A stretch of 64,000 nt of DNA from Podospora pseudocomata (taxonomy: Eukaryota; Ascomycota; Sordariomycetes; Sordariales; Podosporaceae): NCBI RefSeq assembly GCF_035222375.1, contig NW_026946363.1, forward strand, positions 4,402,001 to 4,466,000, written 5' to 3'. Position 1 is the first letter of the stretch; each line of letters begins with the position of its first letter. The notes below the pieces were generated by a model. It had not been told where the DNA came from and ran no database searches. It saw nothing but the letters and a program-made list of their open reading frames with translations. Positions 21,075 through 31,675 of the stretch are shown in pieces. The translations under genes were made by a program, and so were the position numbers.

Positions 21075-22334
21075 ATGGGCCAGGACCACTCCGTCATCGA
21101 CGAGGACACCCCTCCCAAAACCCTGTCGTCTCGCTCCCTGGCCTCGGTGGCAGAATACATCTTCTCCGGCCGGGCAAAGCGCATAGTCGTCATGACGGGC
21201 GCGGGCATCTCCACCGCCGCCGGGATCCCCGATTTCCGCTCCCCCGACACGGGTCTCTACGCGAACCTTGCCTCGCTCGACCTGCCTGAGCCGGAGGCGG
21301 TGTTTGATCTGGGGTTTTTCAAGGTTAACCCTAGGCCGTTTTATGTCTTGGCCAAGGAGCTGTACCCGGGGAATTACCACCCGACGGTGTCGCATGTTTT
21401 TGTCAGGCTGCTCGCGGAGAAGGGGCTGTTGCATCAGTTGTTTACTCAGAATATTGACTGTTTGGAGAGGGAGGCGGGGATTCCGGCGGAGAAGATTATT
21501 GAGGCGCATGGGAGTTTTGCGAGTCAGAGGTGTATTGAGTGCAAGACTGAGTTTGATGCTGGCAAGATGAGGGAGTTTGTTTCACGGGGGGAGGTGCCGA
21601 GGTGTGAGGAGGGGGGGTGTAAGGGGTTGGTGAAGCCGGATATTGTCTTTTTTGGGGAGCAGCTTCCAAAGGCGTTTTTTGACAGGAGGGACATGGCGGA
21701 GGAGGCGGATTTGGTGCTGGTTATGGGGACTAGTTTGCAGGTTCATCCTTTTGCGGGCTTGGTGGATTTGGCGGCGGAGAGGGTGCCGAGGGTGTTGTTT
21801 AATCTGGAGAGGGTGGGGAGTATGGGGTGTCAGGCAGATGATGTGTTGGCTTTGGGTGATTGTGATGAGGGGGTGAGGAGGTTGGCGGATGAGCTCGGGT
21901 GGAGGGAGGAACTGGAGGAGAAGTGGAGGGGGTTGGTTGGGGAGGAGGAGGCGGAGAGGCAGCTGCAGGGGGCAAAGAAACGGGTTGAGGCTTTGCATGA
22001 TGAGGTCGCCAAGTTGGCGGAGGAGGTGGATGAGGTGTTGCATTTGGGGGAAAAGAAGGAGAAGGAGAAGGAAGGCAGTCATGTGGATGCTTTGAATCCT
22101 GAGAACAAGCCGGATGGTGAGGGAAAGGTGGTTAATGAGGTTGATCCTGTGGGCGAGGATGCGGCGGCAATCAAGAGCTCGGTGAAGAACACTGATATCA
22201 CGAAGACGGTGGAAGTCTCGGTGGAAACGACGAACGCTTTGAAGCCAGTGGACATGCCGGACGGGGAGGGTAGGATAGTTAGTGAGCAGAAGGCGGGCGG
22301 CCAGCAACCGGGGGGCACTAAGAGCTCTACTTAG
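21075..22334 (+). CDS. HST2: NAD-dependent protein deacetylase, HST2-type sirtuin
   Basis: Single exon, 419 residues. Sirtuins remove acyl groups from lysine using NAD and yield nicotinamide and O-acetyl-ADP-ribose. Family motifs in order: GAGIS (42-46), GIPDFRSPDTGLY, the class I/HST2 hallmark ELYPGN, TQNID (124-128), catalytic His145 in EAHGSF, zinc cysteines C153, C156, C177 and C182, KPDIVFFGE, and GTSLQVHPFA. The SIR2 core ends near residue 275. A coiled, Glu/Lys-rich helix and about 110 disordered residues follow. The start MGQDHS fits an N-myristoylation signal (Gly2, Ser6), as in other fungal HST2 proteins, and supports this Met. HST2 enzymes shuttle between cytoplasm and nucleus and act on histone H4 K16 and other targets; that role here is by family. 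Confidence 0.93.
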   Translation: MGQDHSVIDEDTPPKTLSSRSLASVAEYIFSGRAKRIVVMTGAGISTAAGIPDFRSPDTGLYANLASLDLPEPEAVFDLGFFKVNPRPFYVLAKELYPGNYHPTVSHVFVRLLAEKGLLHQLFTQNIDCLEREAGIPAEKIIEAHGSFASQRCIECKTEFDAGKMREFVSRGEVPRCEEGGCKGLVKPDIVFFGEQLPKAFFDRRDMAEEADLVLVMGTSLQVHPFAGLVDLAAERVPRVLFNLERVGSMGCQADDVLALGDCDEGVRRLADELGWREELEEKWRGLVGEEEAERQLQGAKKRVEALHDEVAKLAEEVDEVLHLGEKKEKEKEGSHVDALNPENKPDGEGKVVNEVDPVGEDAAAIKSSVKNTDITKTVEVSVETTNALKPVDMPDGEGRIVSEQKAGGQQPGGTKSST

Positions 22335-24121
22335 GTAGGTAGGTGTCATGACACTTATCATATGGTTATGAAGAGGCTCTACGGGATACACGTGTATCAT
22401 GGATACCAAGGGACGTTGCAACGGGTTCGCAGACGGTTACAAAGGGGTCAACGGTTAGTCATGGGCGTTGTCAGCCAGTGAGGCATTCGAGGGAACACTA
22501 GTTATCGTATGGCTACAGGCAGGAATCGGAGTCAAACCCAACAACATACTAGTATCAACCTTCTACACTGGTGCTCATTTGTTTGAGTTTTACCCCTAGC
22601 CAAACGGTAAAAAAAACACGTCAAACACATCTCGAATCGCTGAAAGATTTCACGACAGAAGTTCCTCTTGCGTAAACAACTGCTCTCACTGCAGTGATCG
22701 ATAAGCGTCAGTCCCATATTGCTGTGCTGGCAACCAAAGGATGGCATCTTGATCTACCTCCCTAATGACATATTACATCGAAATAGAAATTTCGATTCAC
22801 CATATCAAGCCATGAGAGGATCTCCTGTCAGGCCGCAAGTGAATTGTGGGTGAAACTATCATCAACTTGCCTCTTCGAAGCATGTGTCCAGCGTGTGGAG
22901 AAGGAGGCCTCTTTCGAACTGTGGTTCGGGCAATGCACGGTACTTGTGTCAGCGACTAGGAAAATACTTCGTCACACCAGAGAATCACAGCACCACACCG
23001 TTTTATCGCGGCTTCACTGCCCATCTTGCAATGATTTTCTCCCATTCCTTTCTTTTTTTATCGCAACGCATCAGCTCCTGGCGATATCTGGAAGGTGCTG
23101 CAGTTGGGGGCAGGGCTCAGGCGGCGTTAATCATCAACGGCTCCAACAGCCACCCCAATTCGAGTGCGAAAGACGGTCAGGAGTCACTATGAAATGTCAA
23201 AGCTGTAGCGGAGGCCTCTCGAAAGATATATAACATCTATGATATCCCAACTGCTACTCGCATGTGGCTGTGTGCTGGAGTATGCTGACCTCACGTTGAC
23301 AACAGCATAGTGTTGTGTGTAACGTCAGGTGAGACTCTGGGTAACCCTGATGCTGCCAAAAGAAGCCAACCCTACTTACCTATGCAGTTTATGGTATTGC
23401 ACCTCACCAAAGGTGGTCGCTACCTTTCAAAATGGATCCTGTCGACATTTAATAAAGACGTGAAGAACAAGTGCAGCGAGGTTGCACATGGTTTTGCTGG
23501 GGTACTCGAGATCCTTGTGACCCCTTGGCAAGCATAAGCCGGTGACTGCCTTCTGAGATTTTCATATTTGAAAGTTGGGTAAGCACGCCGTCACGGAAAA
23601 AAGGGCGGTGCTCAAAACCTCAAAGTTGACGAAAGCAACGTGCTGCCGAGCCATTCATAGACCCGTGGTCGAGACTGTGGATGAAAAAGGGCTTGGCATG
23701 TTATAGTCCGGCGTCTGGTGACAACGAGGAGTGATCAAAGTCACTGTCTGTACAGTTTTAACCCAGAACGTACACTCGTAAAAACTAGCATCAAAGTGAG
23801 CGTATGTCTGCTTGAAAAATCAGAAGATGAAATTTCGGGGGCTGAGTCCAGATCTGGGAGCCCAATTGCTGCTGGTGGTGGTATTTATCGGCTTGGCCTC
23901 GCTTTTAACTGGCCGTCCTTGTCAAAACCTGCGACCAACAACGCTTCATGCTCCACCGCACCGCCACGGGGCCAAAAAGGTCGAGGCACATCAAGCCGTG
24001 TCTCGGCTGTTGCTACCCTTGGGAATAGGTATGTATATCAAGGACACTCCCATGACAGTCTTCTCAGAAGTAGTCATCACCACTATCACCACAACAATCC
24101 CCAACACAACCTACCATCAGC
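22335..24121. other. intergenic, no gene seen
   Basis: About 1.8 kb. The open frames are short, overlap in different frames and show no domain. A TAGG microrepeat follows the sirtuin stop (about 22334-22348). The last 150 bases are probably the leader of the next gene. Confidence 0.5.
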
Positions 24122-25146
24122 ATGGCCGTCAACTATACCGCCGTCGCGTGGACGCCGGTAGTCATGCTGGGCATTGCAATCGTCCTTGGCGTTTATGTTC
24201 TGGCCCGTCTCGCACTCGATCTGTCCATCCGACGCGGCTTGGTCAACTCGAAGAAGCATCAAGATGATATCGAAAGCGACGCTCCTTCCCACAACAGATT
24301 TAGAATAACAGCAACCCGGTCCGTTGCGCTGGCCGGAGTTATCTGCTCGCTGCTTAGCAATATCCTCGAGCTGGTCATTATGTTTGACTACGTTGATTAT
24401 TACGACCTGTCACATTTGAAACGGTACACTGCGCTCAACTTCTTTAGCATTGCCGGCGTGCTTTGTCTTTTCGTCACGGCTATTCTCACCACGAAGGCCC
24501 TCGCATCCCCATCGAAGGGGCACTCGATCTCCCGGATTGTGTACACGATTTTGCTTGTCTTGATCGCTCTTTTCGCGCTGATCGTTTTCATCCTTCAGAC
24601 CGTTATGTAAGTGTGAACCACTAGCCAAGCTTCCATCATTGGATTGCCTCTAACATGGTCGTCTATACTTCAGTAATTCGATCAGATATTATGGCTCTCG
24701 AGGAACAAACTACTTCAGCCTCGCTAGGGCTACCGCCATTATCGGCCATACCTACTTCGGTTTGCTCGGTCTCACGACTCTTGTTATCAGTATTGGCTTG
24801 ATCAGACGATGGACCCAGATCCGTGGCGCTGAGGTTCCCACGGTAAGCTCGAGTTCTTGTGCTTTTCCTTGAAGAATCGAAATCTAACTTCTCATCTCCT
24901 TCCTAGGCCGAACGATCTGCTCTCAAGATGTTCACAATTGCTGCCGTGCCCGTTCTGACAGCGATTATTGTCCTCGGCATCGTCTACAGAGCCACCTTCA
25001 TGGGCGGGTTGTACTCGTACTACTCCTTGAACGCCCTTCATGGGTATCTCGCTTACCACTTCATCTCATTGATTTTCAATCTCTGGGGCAACATCTTGGT
25101 ATTTGAGTTTGCGCGCAAGGCCGTGAAGAAGCTCTCTATGATCTGA
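24122..25146 (+). CDS. seven-span membrane protein, fungal, function unknown
   Basis: Three exons: 24122-24606, 24674-24842 and 24907-25146; introns of 67 and 64 bases with good GTAAGT/GTAAGC donors; 297 residues. Seven hydrophobic spans can be read: PVVMLGIAIVLGVYVLA, ALAGVICSLLSNILELVIMF, FFSIAGVLCLFVTAIL, YTILLVLIALFALIVFIL, GHTYFGLLGLTTLVISIGLI, MFTIAAVPVLTAIIVLGIVY and LAYHFISLIFNLWGNILVF. The second exon restores the frame exactly (GTT AT|T AAT TCG). The topology is shared by fungal RTA1-like and other seven-span families, but I see no motif that decides; a receptor-like or lipid-related role would be a guess. No signal peptide. Confidence 0.85.
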
Positions 25147-25797
25147 AGATCGATGGGGCGATGACGGGGATGGGAATGAGGTTACGAACTGCATTTTTGG
25201 ATACCACCTGATAGACTTGATACCTCTTACTCTACATACCTAATTTACTTGGCTAGTTTCAATGATAATATCATTCACTCTAACGAGCTGAAGTTGTTTG
25301 AAGTTTGATGGATGGGAGTTTTGGTCTACAATTTTGAATCAAGACGTCATCATTGGGTAGATTGTGAATCGTGTAATCTTTGTAGCTAGGGAGGGAGCTG
25401 TCTACGAGCGATTTTGGAGGCGGCAATTTGCACACGGAAGCTGTCTTTTCCCCTCCACACCACTTCATCATTTCCGGTTTGTGCTTCTAGAGAACACCGA
25501 TTTGTTAACGCCCATGCGGTCTGCATCATTTGTCTTGTCTCATGCCTTTTGGCCCAGTGCCATTCAAAGCTTTGCCTAACCCTAGCACCAGACTCTGCCG
25601 CTCAGTCAGCCCTGCGCACCGCCAGCTTGTACGGCTTGCCTCGAATCTTTGAGCCAATAGAGATTGGCAATGACTGTGCTGCGCCCCGCTGACACGAAAC
25701 TCCTTGGCGCCCTCACGATGGGGTCCTCAGCTCCCCAGTAACTCATCTCAAGTTCTCAACTACATGCAGCGTTATGTCAACTACCTTCTAGGCAGCC
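25147..25797. other. intergenic
   Basis: 650 bases between plus-strand genes, first 3' untranslated and then promoter sequence. No gene seen. Confidence 0.6.
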
Positions 25798-27951
25798 ATG
25801 GAGTTCACGCTGACATTCGGCGCTGTCGGTGATTTTCTAGCACTTCTCTCACTGATCAACGACATCAGGTCAGCCTTGGACGATTGCCGTGGTTCGAAGA
25901 AGACATATCGCGATCTCGTCGAAAGCCTAACGCTACTCCAAAAGTCGCTTGAGCAAGTAGTGAAAATATATCAAGGACCTGGTTTCGCAAACGGGTTACA
26001 GGACCTGGGGGCAATCGCCCAAGCCACTGTCAACCAGGTCTGCGCAGCTCTTCAGGAGTTTCGAGACCGAATCAGCAGCAAATACGGCTCCAGCCTGGCC
26101 ACCAACGGGTCAGGGAACGTCTTGAGGGATGTCACTCGAAAGATTCAATGGAAGTTTGAAGAGAAAGATGTCGAGCAGTTCCGCGCGAAGGTGGCGGGAC
26201 TCACCGTGTCCTTGAACCTTCTTCTCGATGTCACGGCTGTGTAAGTAAATCAGAGAAAGCTCAACTCCCGGACTAATCTGATGAGCTATAGACACCTCAT
26301 ACAACAAAGCCAGGAGGCAACTGCCAAACGAATTGACGATGCCGAGAAAAACACAACCAAGGTAGTTCAAAAATCTGGACAGTCGATCGAAAAGTCCTTC
26401 AGATTCATCGGTTCACGCATCATGTCGAAACTCGACTTCCTGTCTTCGATAGGGATGGATCTGAAAGACTCTGCATTTCAGATTCTCACCTTGATGTTCA
26501 CTATGTCGAGAGACCTGACCAGCATGGGGGCAGTTCTCTTGAGGCTTGAGAGAGGTGTCGACAACGGCGAGCACTTTGTGCTTGAAGACGCCACAGGACG
26601 CACACTCCCCATCCACCTCAAGACTATCACATCATGGGAGGCATTCGAGTTCATCTTGAATGATCGGTTCAAGGGGAGGAAAGGGGAGCGCAGAATTCGA
26701 CGGAAGCAGTACTCGCTGCATGAGAGTGCCAGTCATCAGGAAATCGATCGATCGGCCATGTTTGAAGATGCCTTCGTGCCCTATCAAAAGGTTGACATGA
26801 GCATAGTCTGCAGAGCTCTAGAGGTTCCGCAAGCTGATAGCTCAGGTGATACGGGGCTTTCGAGTTGTCCTTGGTGTCGTACCACTTCACCGGGCAAACT
26901 GGGAGCTCGCGTGCAATGTCCAACTTGCAAAAAGAAGTTCACTCGGGTGGTAATCGAACTAGATGACGAGCTTGCTGCGCCCATGGCCCCTGTCACAGAT
27001 CACACCGTGAAACCCACTGGAAAACCAGGTCCGAATGGGGAGGAATGCAGCGAGTGCCATCAACCAAAAACACCCAGCGGTAATGACCAGAGAAGAAAGC
27101 ATCCAGTCGATCTGGAATCAGACTCTGATGAAGAAAATGTTACTGGCCTCGCCCACATTATTCTCCAGACCAAGAAAATACGAGCCATCAAATTCAAGGA
27201 ACCCGCGATTGCACCGCTTCAGGAGGCAAGCGACCCAAAAAACCTAGACGTTGCTGGAATGCAGCACCACACTGCACATGAGGAGCATCCTTTAGAGCAA
27301 CCGGTTCGCAAATCAGCAGAGCAACAGCCAAAAACTTCAGGCAAGCCCCGACTACCGGCTCCGCGGGCCGCCACCATTGCAGACGCCGAGAAATATGGCA
27401 TCCCTTCAGGCTATTGGCTCAAAAACTGGGACCCCACCGAGGAGCCCATCCTCCTCCTGGGCTCGGTATTCGATGGTAACTCGATCGGCAAGTGGATCTA
27501 CGACTGGACTGTCTATGACAAGGGCCCGTCAGCACCGATTTCAGAGATGGCTGGTGAGATGTGGCTGCTTCTTATCAGACTAACCGGCAGAATCAAGCGG
27601 AGTGAAGAGGTGGTAGACAGGATAGGGGACGAAGATGACAAGGAGGTTGTGGAAGACTTTTTGGAGGCGGGTGACCGGTTGATGGTTAAGTTTCGCAAGC
27701 TTCTCAAGGCGTGTGAGAAGCCCATGTTGGAGACCAAAAAGGACGGGAAGCTTGGGATGGAGGCGGGTGTTCAGTTTGTTAGGTGCATGTTTGGTCGGGA
27801 GTTTGAGCTGAAGAAGACGGAGAGGTGGATGGCTTCGGTTAGGTTGTGGAATTTGAGGTTTGATGCGAATTGTGAGGAGGTGATTAGGAAACCTTGGATG
27901 CAAGTTGCGACTGCGCCAGAAGTGGGTGGCGAGGTTGATGTGAAGAGCTAG
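25798..27951 (+). CDS. fungal signalling-like protein with ULD-type domain and zinc-ribbon motif
   Basis: Two exons, 25798-26240 and 26292-27951, intron 51 bases; 700 residues. The N-terminal ~150 residues (FGAVGDFLALLSLINDIRSA, CRGSKKTYRDLVESL) match the helical N-terminal domain found in fungal NLR-like and ULD proteins. Around 236-325 is a ubiquitin-like ULD segment (FVLEDATGRTLPIHLKTITS, ending VDMSIVCRAL). A CPWC...CPTC pair near 340-360 looks like a zinc ribbon. A disordered, charged region follows. Near 514-669 lies a conserved-looking C-terminal module (YGIPSGYWLKNWDPTEEPIL, GKWIYDWTVYDKGP, EMWLLLIRLTGRIKRSEEV) that is often mislabelled as cell wall protein gp1. No signal peptide or membrane span, so it is intracellular. 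The domain order suggests a scaffold or sensor role in signalling or heterokaryon-type immunity; that is inference. Its neighbour is a NACHT relic. Confidence 0.85.
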
Positions 27952-28565
27952 GTGCTTGCCGTGGTTTATTCATCTTGCACAATGCCTATCTAAGCTACCT
28001 CATCTACGGTTAGGTGGTCACGGCTAGGTCCAAAGTTTAAATTGGAAGTAAGAGTTTGTATTGACTTTTATCGTGTGGGGTTGTGTGCATACTCGGTGGT
28101 CATCATGTCCAACGCATACATATCCAAGAAACAGCATTACAGGTCTCTCTGATATCATGACTTTTGTGTATAACAGAAACGAATTCTAGTACCACCCAAC
28201 ACCATGCTCAAAGGTTATCCAGCTAAATCAGAATAATGTAAACAAACAAGCAAAAGAAAAAAGAAAAAGAAAAAGAAGAAAAAGCCACGCCAGATAAGCT
28301 CGACAGTGGCCCTACCCGCTGTGGAAAGACCAAAAGACAAAGCTTGACTTAGGAAGAAACACCACTTTGTCAACCTATGGGAACTCGTCGCCCGATTCCT
28401 CCTCAAACCAGGCAGCTTTGCCAAGAGGCGTCAAAGGATACGAAGTGGGTCAAGTTGCCAGATGAGGTTTGCTGGACCACTGTCTGGATTTTTCAGGTTC
28501 GAGAAGAGCAATAGTGCTGAGTCAGTGTTAGCTTTGCTGAGAATTAGTAGTCTCGTGTGTGCTAC
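27952..28565. other. intergenic with a purine tract
   Basis: Spacer between a plus-strand gene and a minus-strand relic. An A/G tract of about 45 bases lies at 28240-28286. No gene seen. Confidence 0.6.
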
Positions 28566-29012
28566 CTACCGACAAGAAGCCATGGGAGTGAGGCTGAGTT
28601 GGGTGACCAGGGCGTTGCTCGGAGTCGGTTGACGAAGTTGGTTAAGGAGATGTGATGAGCTTGTGTTGGAATGCAGGAGGGTCATGATGTTGCTGGTGCG
28701 GTCCGTGGCATAGCTTGCCGGTCGTGGGCAAGAGGTGAAGCTGTAGCTGCCTGTCTTTGATCCAGGATCTTGAGAACTGCCTCTCGGTCTTCCTTTTCTG
28801 GATGCCAACAGTAAACGGATAGAGTCCGTATCGGTGCCAAGAAAATCGTACTCTTGGGGGGGTTTTTCTCCCCTTTTTCCATTTTCCGTTCTTGAGCCTC
28901 CATCGGCATCTGTGCCCTTTTGGTTTTCACACGTGCAACTTTCACTATCGCAGGTGAGGAAGCTCCGGAGATTGACGAGGAGTCCGTCCATCTGTTTGAG
29001 ACACGTCCCCAC

Positions 29013-31305
29013 TCACAAGCAGTCAGATCTGATGTCCCAACGCTCAATCTCGTATGAGTGCTCTCCGCTAAAGAGCCTGACCATTCGGCCCGCGTCGTTC
29101 CACTCCCAAGGCGGCTCCGGAAGAGCATATTCCAAGCCGAGCCTGGCCAGTTTCCACGCCAAGGCGTGCGGGAACTGGATGAGATGGTTTATTACGACTG
29201 CCCACATGGTAACCTCAGCGCCAGGGGCTCTGTAGTTCAGGTCAAGTCCCATGTCCATGAGTTGTTTCAATAGCCGTAACCTTTGTAAATCCGCTGAGCG
29301 GGAATCACGCATTCTTGTAAGATCTCTGTAGAAAAATGTTTTTGCGAGTAATTTTAAATCTCGGAAGACTGTGATTTGCGACAATTGATGCTGCCAAACA
29401 AAAACCCTCCCGCCCGGTGAGGAGTTGGGGATAATTTGGCACTTTCCAGAGAACGTAATCGGGGATGCCGTAGTCGGAGGCCATGTAGAGAGGCCAAAAG
29501 AATAGAACTGAAGTGTCGCCCCTTTTCCATACGCTTTTGGCTCTGTCATGTTCGCACTGATACCTTTTGAGTAACTCTTCGTCAATCGCGTCCGAATAGA
29601 TGAAATAAGTTGGAGTAGCTTCCGTTAATGCCTTCAGGGACGAAACCAAACCCGCAACGGCACAGAGCGCCACATCGTTACACAAACGGTACGAGCCGAA
29701 CTCGACAGCTCTTCTTAGGGTGTCTTAATAGGCTGCAAGAGCATTGAAGTGACCATTTGCTGTCGAGAAGGTGCTGATAGGCAGCGGAACCAGGCTGAAG
29801 GAATTCGACAAGAAACTCGGGGATGGAACGGTGAATGAAGTAGAAGTAACCGTGTGGAAAGCCTTCGAAACTATCTGTAAGGAGATTCCGAGAACGGGCT
29901 AACAACTGTGCCGCAGACCTCGAAATTCGCTGTTCCATCTCTTCGTCGCCTATCATTCCGGAACGTTGGATGCCCTTGCTGGAGCTTTGCATATACCCGT
30001 CAAAGAATGAAAACCGAGGCAATGAGTAAAGAGAAGCCTGCCAGCTTGAAAATTCGTATATTCCTGGAGCCGCCGTTAGTCTTGCAGCTACCAGCGCATA
30101 AGCCAGAGTGCAGCAAGACTCGCTCAGCTGTGACTCCGGGATCGAAGTGAGGATGGTTGTGAAGAGATCGTGAAGTTTTCGTGGCAGCAAGTCCACCTTC
30201 TTGCTGATATTATCCAGTGACTCATGGCATTCCAATGACTCAACCACATTCCGGATGGCCAAATGACCCAAAGGAAGACGCCTTCTGACTTGCGCGCTAG
30301 TTCACGTATGAGGCGATCACAGTCCGCAGGCTGTTTGTCTCGAAGGCGTTGGAAGTTCGGTTTTGCAAACAGTCCTTGTTTAATGACTGCCAAAATGTCC
30401 GCCGCATTGAGCTCGTGTAGCCGGAATCTTTGCTGGGCGCGAACGCGTTTCATGAAGACTCGGTCCTCTCTGCTTGAAACGCAGAGTTTCAGGCAGCCTC
30501 TAGAACTGTCAACCCACTCCATAATAGCGTCCAGGAGGTCGTAATGTGACTGATGATCATCCTCAAATTCGTCCAGACCGTCGATAAAAAGGGCAAGCCG
30601 TTGGTGACTGTAAACATCGGGACTACACAGCAGCTGATTTAATCCGTCCGAGATCTCCTTGTTGTCAATGGAAAGCGCCGGAGGCTGAATTCAGGGTTGA
30701 TATTCCGAAGGGTCCCAGTGCTGTGGAGAGATGGTTTCGATGAATTTTGGGCATTGCTTTAGGATACTGTGTAGCAGGGCACGCTTCAGGCCTGACAAAC
30801 TTTTCTGTAAGGGAGTGCCTTGTCTCCAGAAGAAGAACTTTCCAAGCACCAACTTCCTGACATCGCCAACCCACTCTCCCAATTTCGCGTAGGTAGTCTC
30901 ATGTTCGCAGAGAAATTTCATGAGCGTTGATTTTCCGGCCCCAGGCTTTCCGGAAATGTGCAATACGCCATCGCCTTTTCGAAGCCACTCATCTACAAGC
31001 TGAACGGCTTTCAACTTCGACTCGTGTTCTTGGAAGTCGCCTGAGAGTGTGACGTCCTGGCCATCAAGAATCCATGAGTAGGTGTTGTCGGCAGCCGTGG
31101 CGACTTCCTGGAATCGCTGATCAAGAGCGTGAAACTGTAATGCAGATAAAACGTTGCGCTGGTTTGAAAGTTCTCTGGCCTTTTGGACAGTTTGTGCACA
31201 ATCCTCCGAGGCGTTCTGAACGCGCCGGGTAGGGCGGCAGGTGATGACGCAAGCTGCATCAGGTTTCAACCTGGAAGTGGAACCCCCCCAAAAGAGCAGA
31301 CCCAA
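29013..31305 (-). pseudogene. decayed NACHT/NLR-type (STAND) gene
   Basis: On the minus strand the sequence reads through a recognisable fungal NACHT protein: a linker (LQFHALDQRFQEVATAADNT, TYSWIL), P-loop SGKPGAGKSTLMKFL, FFFWRQGTPLQKSLSGLKR, a Walker B-like LALFIDGLDEFEDD, KLCVSSRED, the sensor stretch FRLHELNAADI, a LPRKLHDLF segment, and a C-terminal part with weak ankyrin-like text (GLDLNYRAPGAEVTMWAVV). The reading frame is interrupted about four times, and no single splice pattern that I tried restores it. The usual 200-300 residues before the NACHT domain are absent: the frame starts at 31305 and a tRNA-like gene lies about 190 bases further upstream. More open sequence in the same direction continues to about 28566 and may be the tail. 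Intact relatives oligomerise on ligand sensing and trigger cell death or incompatibility. This copy looks like a 5'-truncated relic of moderate age. Confidence 0.75.
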
Positions 31306-31345
31306 CTGCCATGCGGTTCGAGGCCGTCATCAGATACGAATGAGG

Positions 31346-31362
31346 TGAGTCACGGTGAGTCA
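31346..31362. promoter_or_regulatory. two AP-1/Gcn4-type sites, one helical turn apart
   Basis: TGAGTCA occurs at 31346-31352 and again at 31356-31362, exactly ten bases apart, so both face the same side of the helix. TGAGTCA is the consensus for bZIP factors of the Gcn4/Cpc-1 and AP-1 type. The pair lies between the start of the NACHT relic (minus strand) and the tRNA-like gene (plus strand). Which transcript it served is not clear. Confidence 0.5.
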
Positions 31363-31491
31363 CTGACGAACTGGCAGCACAGTCACGCCGATCTGTCCAC
31401 AACCATCAGTATATTAACCAAGTTGAACCTCCCAGAATACACTACATCAAAGTATACTTGGACAGCAAAAAAGAGAAGATGGGAATCATAA

Positions 31492-31574
31492 CGCTGCGTG
31501 GCAGAGCGGGAATGCACCATGATCTACCTCACGGTAGGCATTGGACTTCGCTGGTTCGATCCCAGCCGCAGCTG
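31492..31574 (+). tRNA. tRNA-like gene, possible anticodon CTA; perhaps a pseudogene
   Basis: The B box GCTGGTTCGATCCCAGC forms a perfect T arm. The acceptor strands GCTGCG and CGCAGC pair over six of seven positions (C1/T72 fails). The D arm GCA...TGC is good, and a TTTT terminator follows near 31590. The anticodon arm is the weak part: CCATG would pair with ATTGG only over the outer three bases unless one base bulges. The loop places CTA after T33, and CTACC can pair with GGTAG ten bases on, as anticodon and intron do in intron-bearing tRNAs. If real, CTA would read UAG. A decayed tRNA of another specificity is at least as likely. Confidence 0.4.
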
Positions 31575-31675
31575 AAACACCCTCTTGTTCTTTTATCTGT
31601 CCTCTAATTACCCTGCACATCTGAAGTCATTATCATACTACACATCAGCCCCTCAGATCTCAACAAACCTCTGTC

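Noticed and set aside
21582-22421. 279-codon frame antisense to the sirtuin
   Set aside because: Leu/Pro/His-rich by-product of the G-rich coding strand in the 3' half of the gene; the same effect gives antisense frames over the transferase and the NUDX14-like gene.
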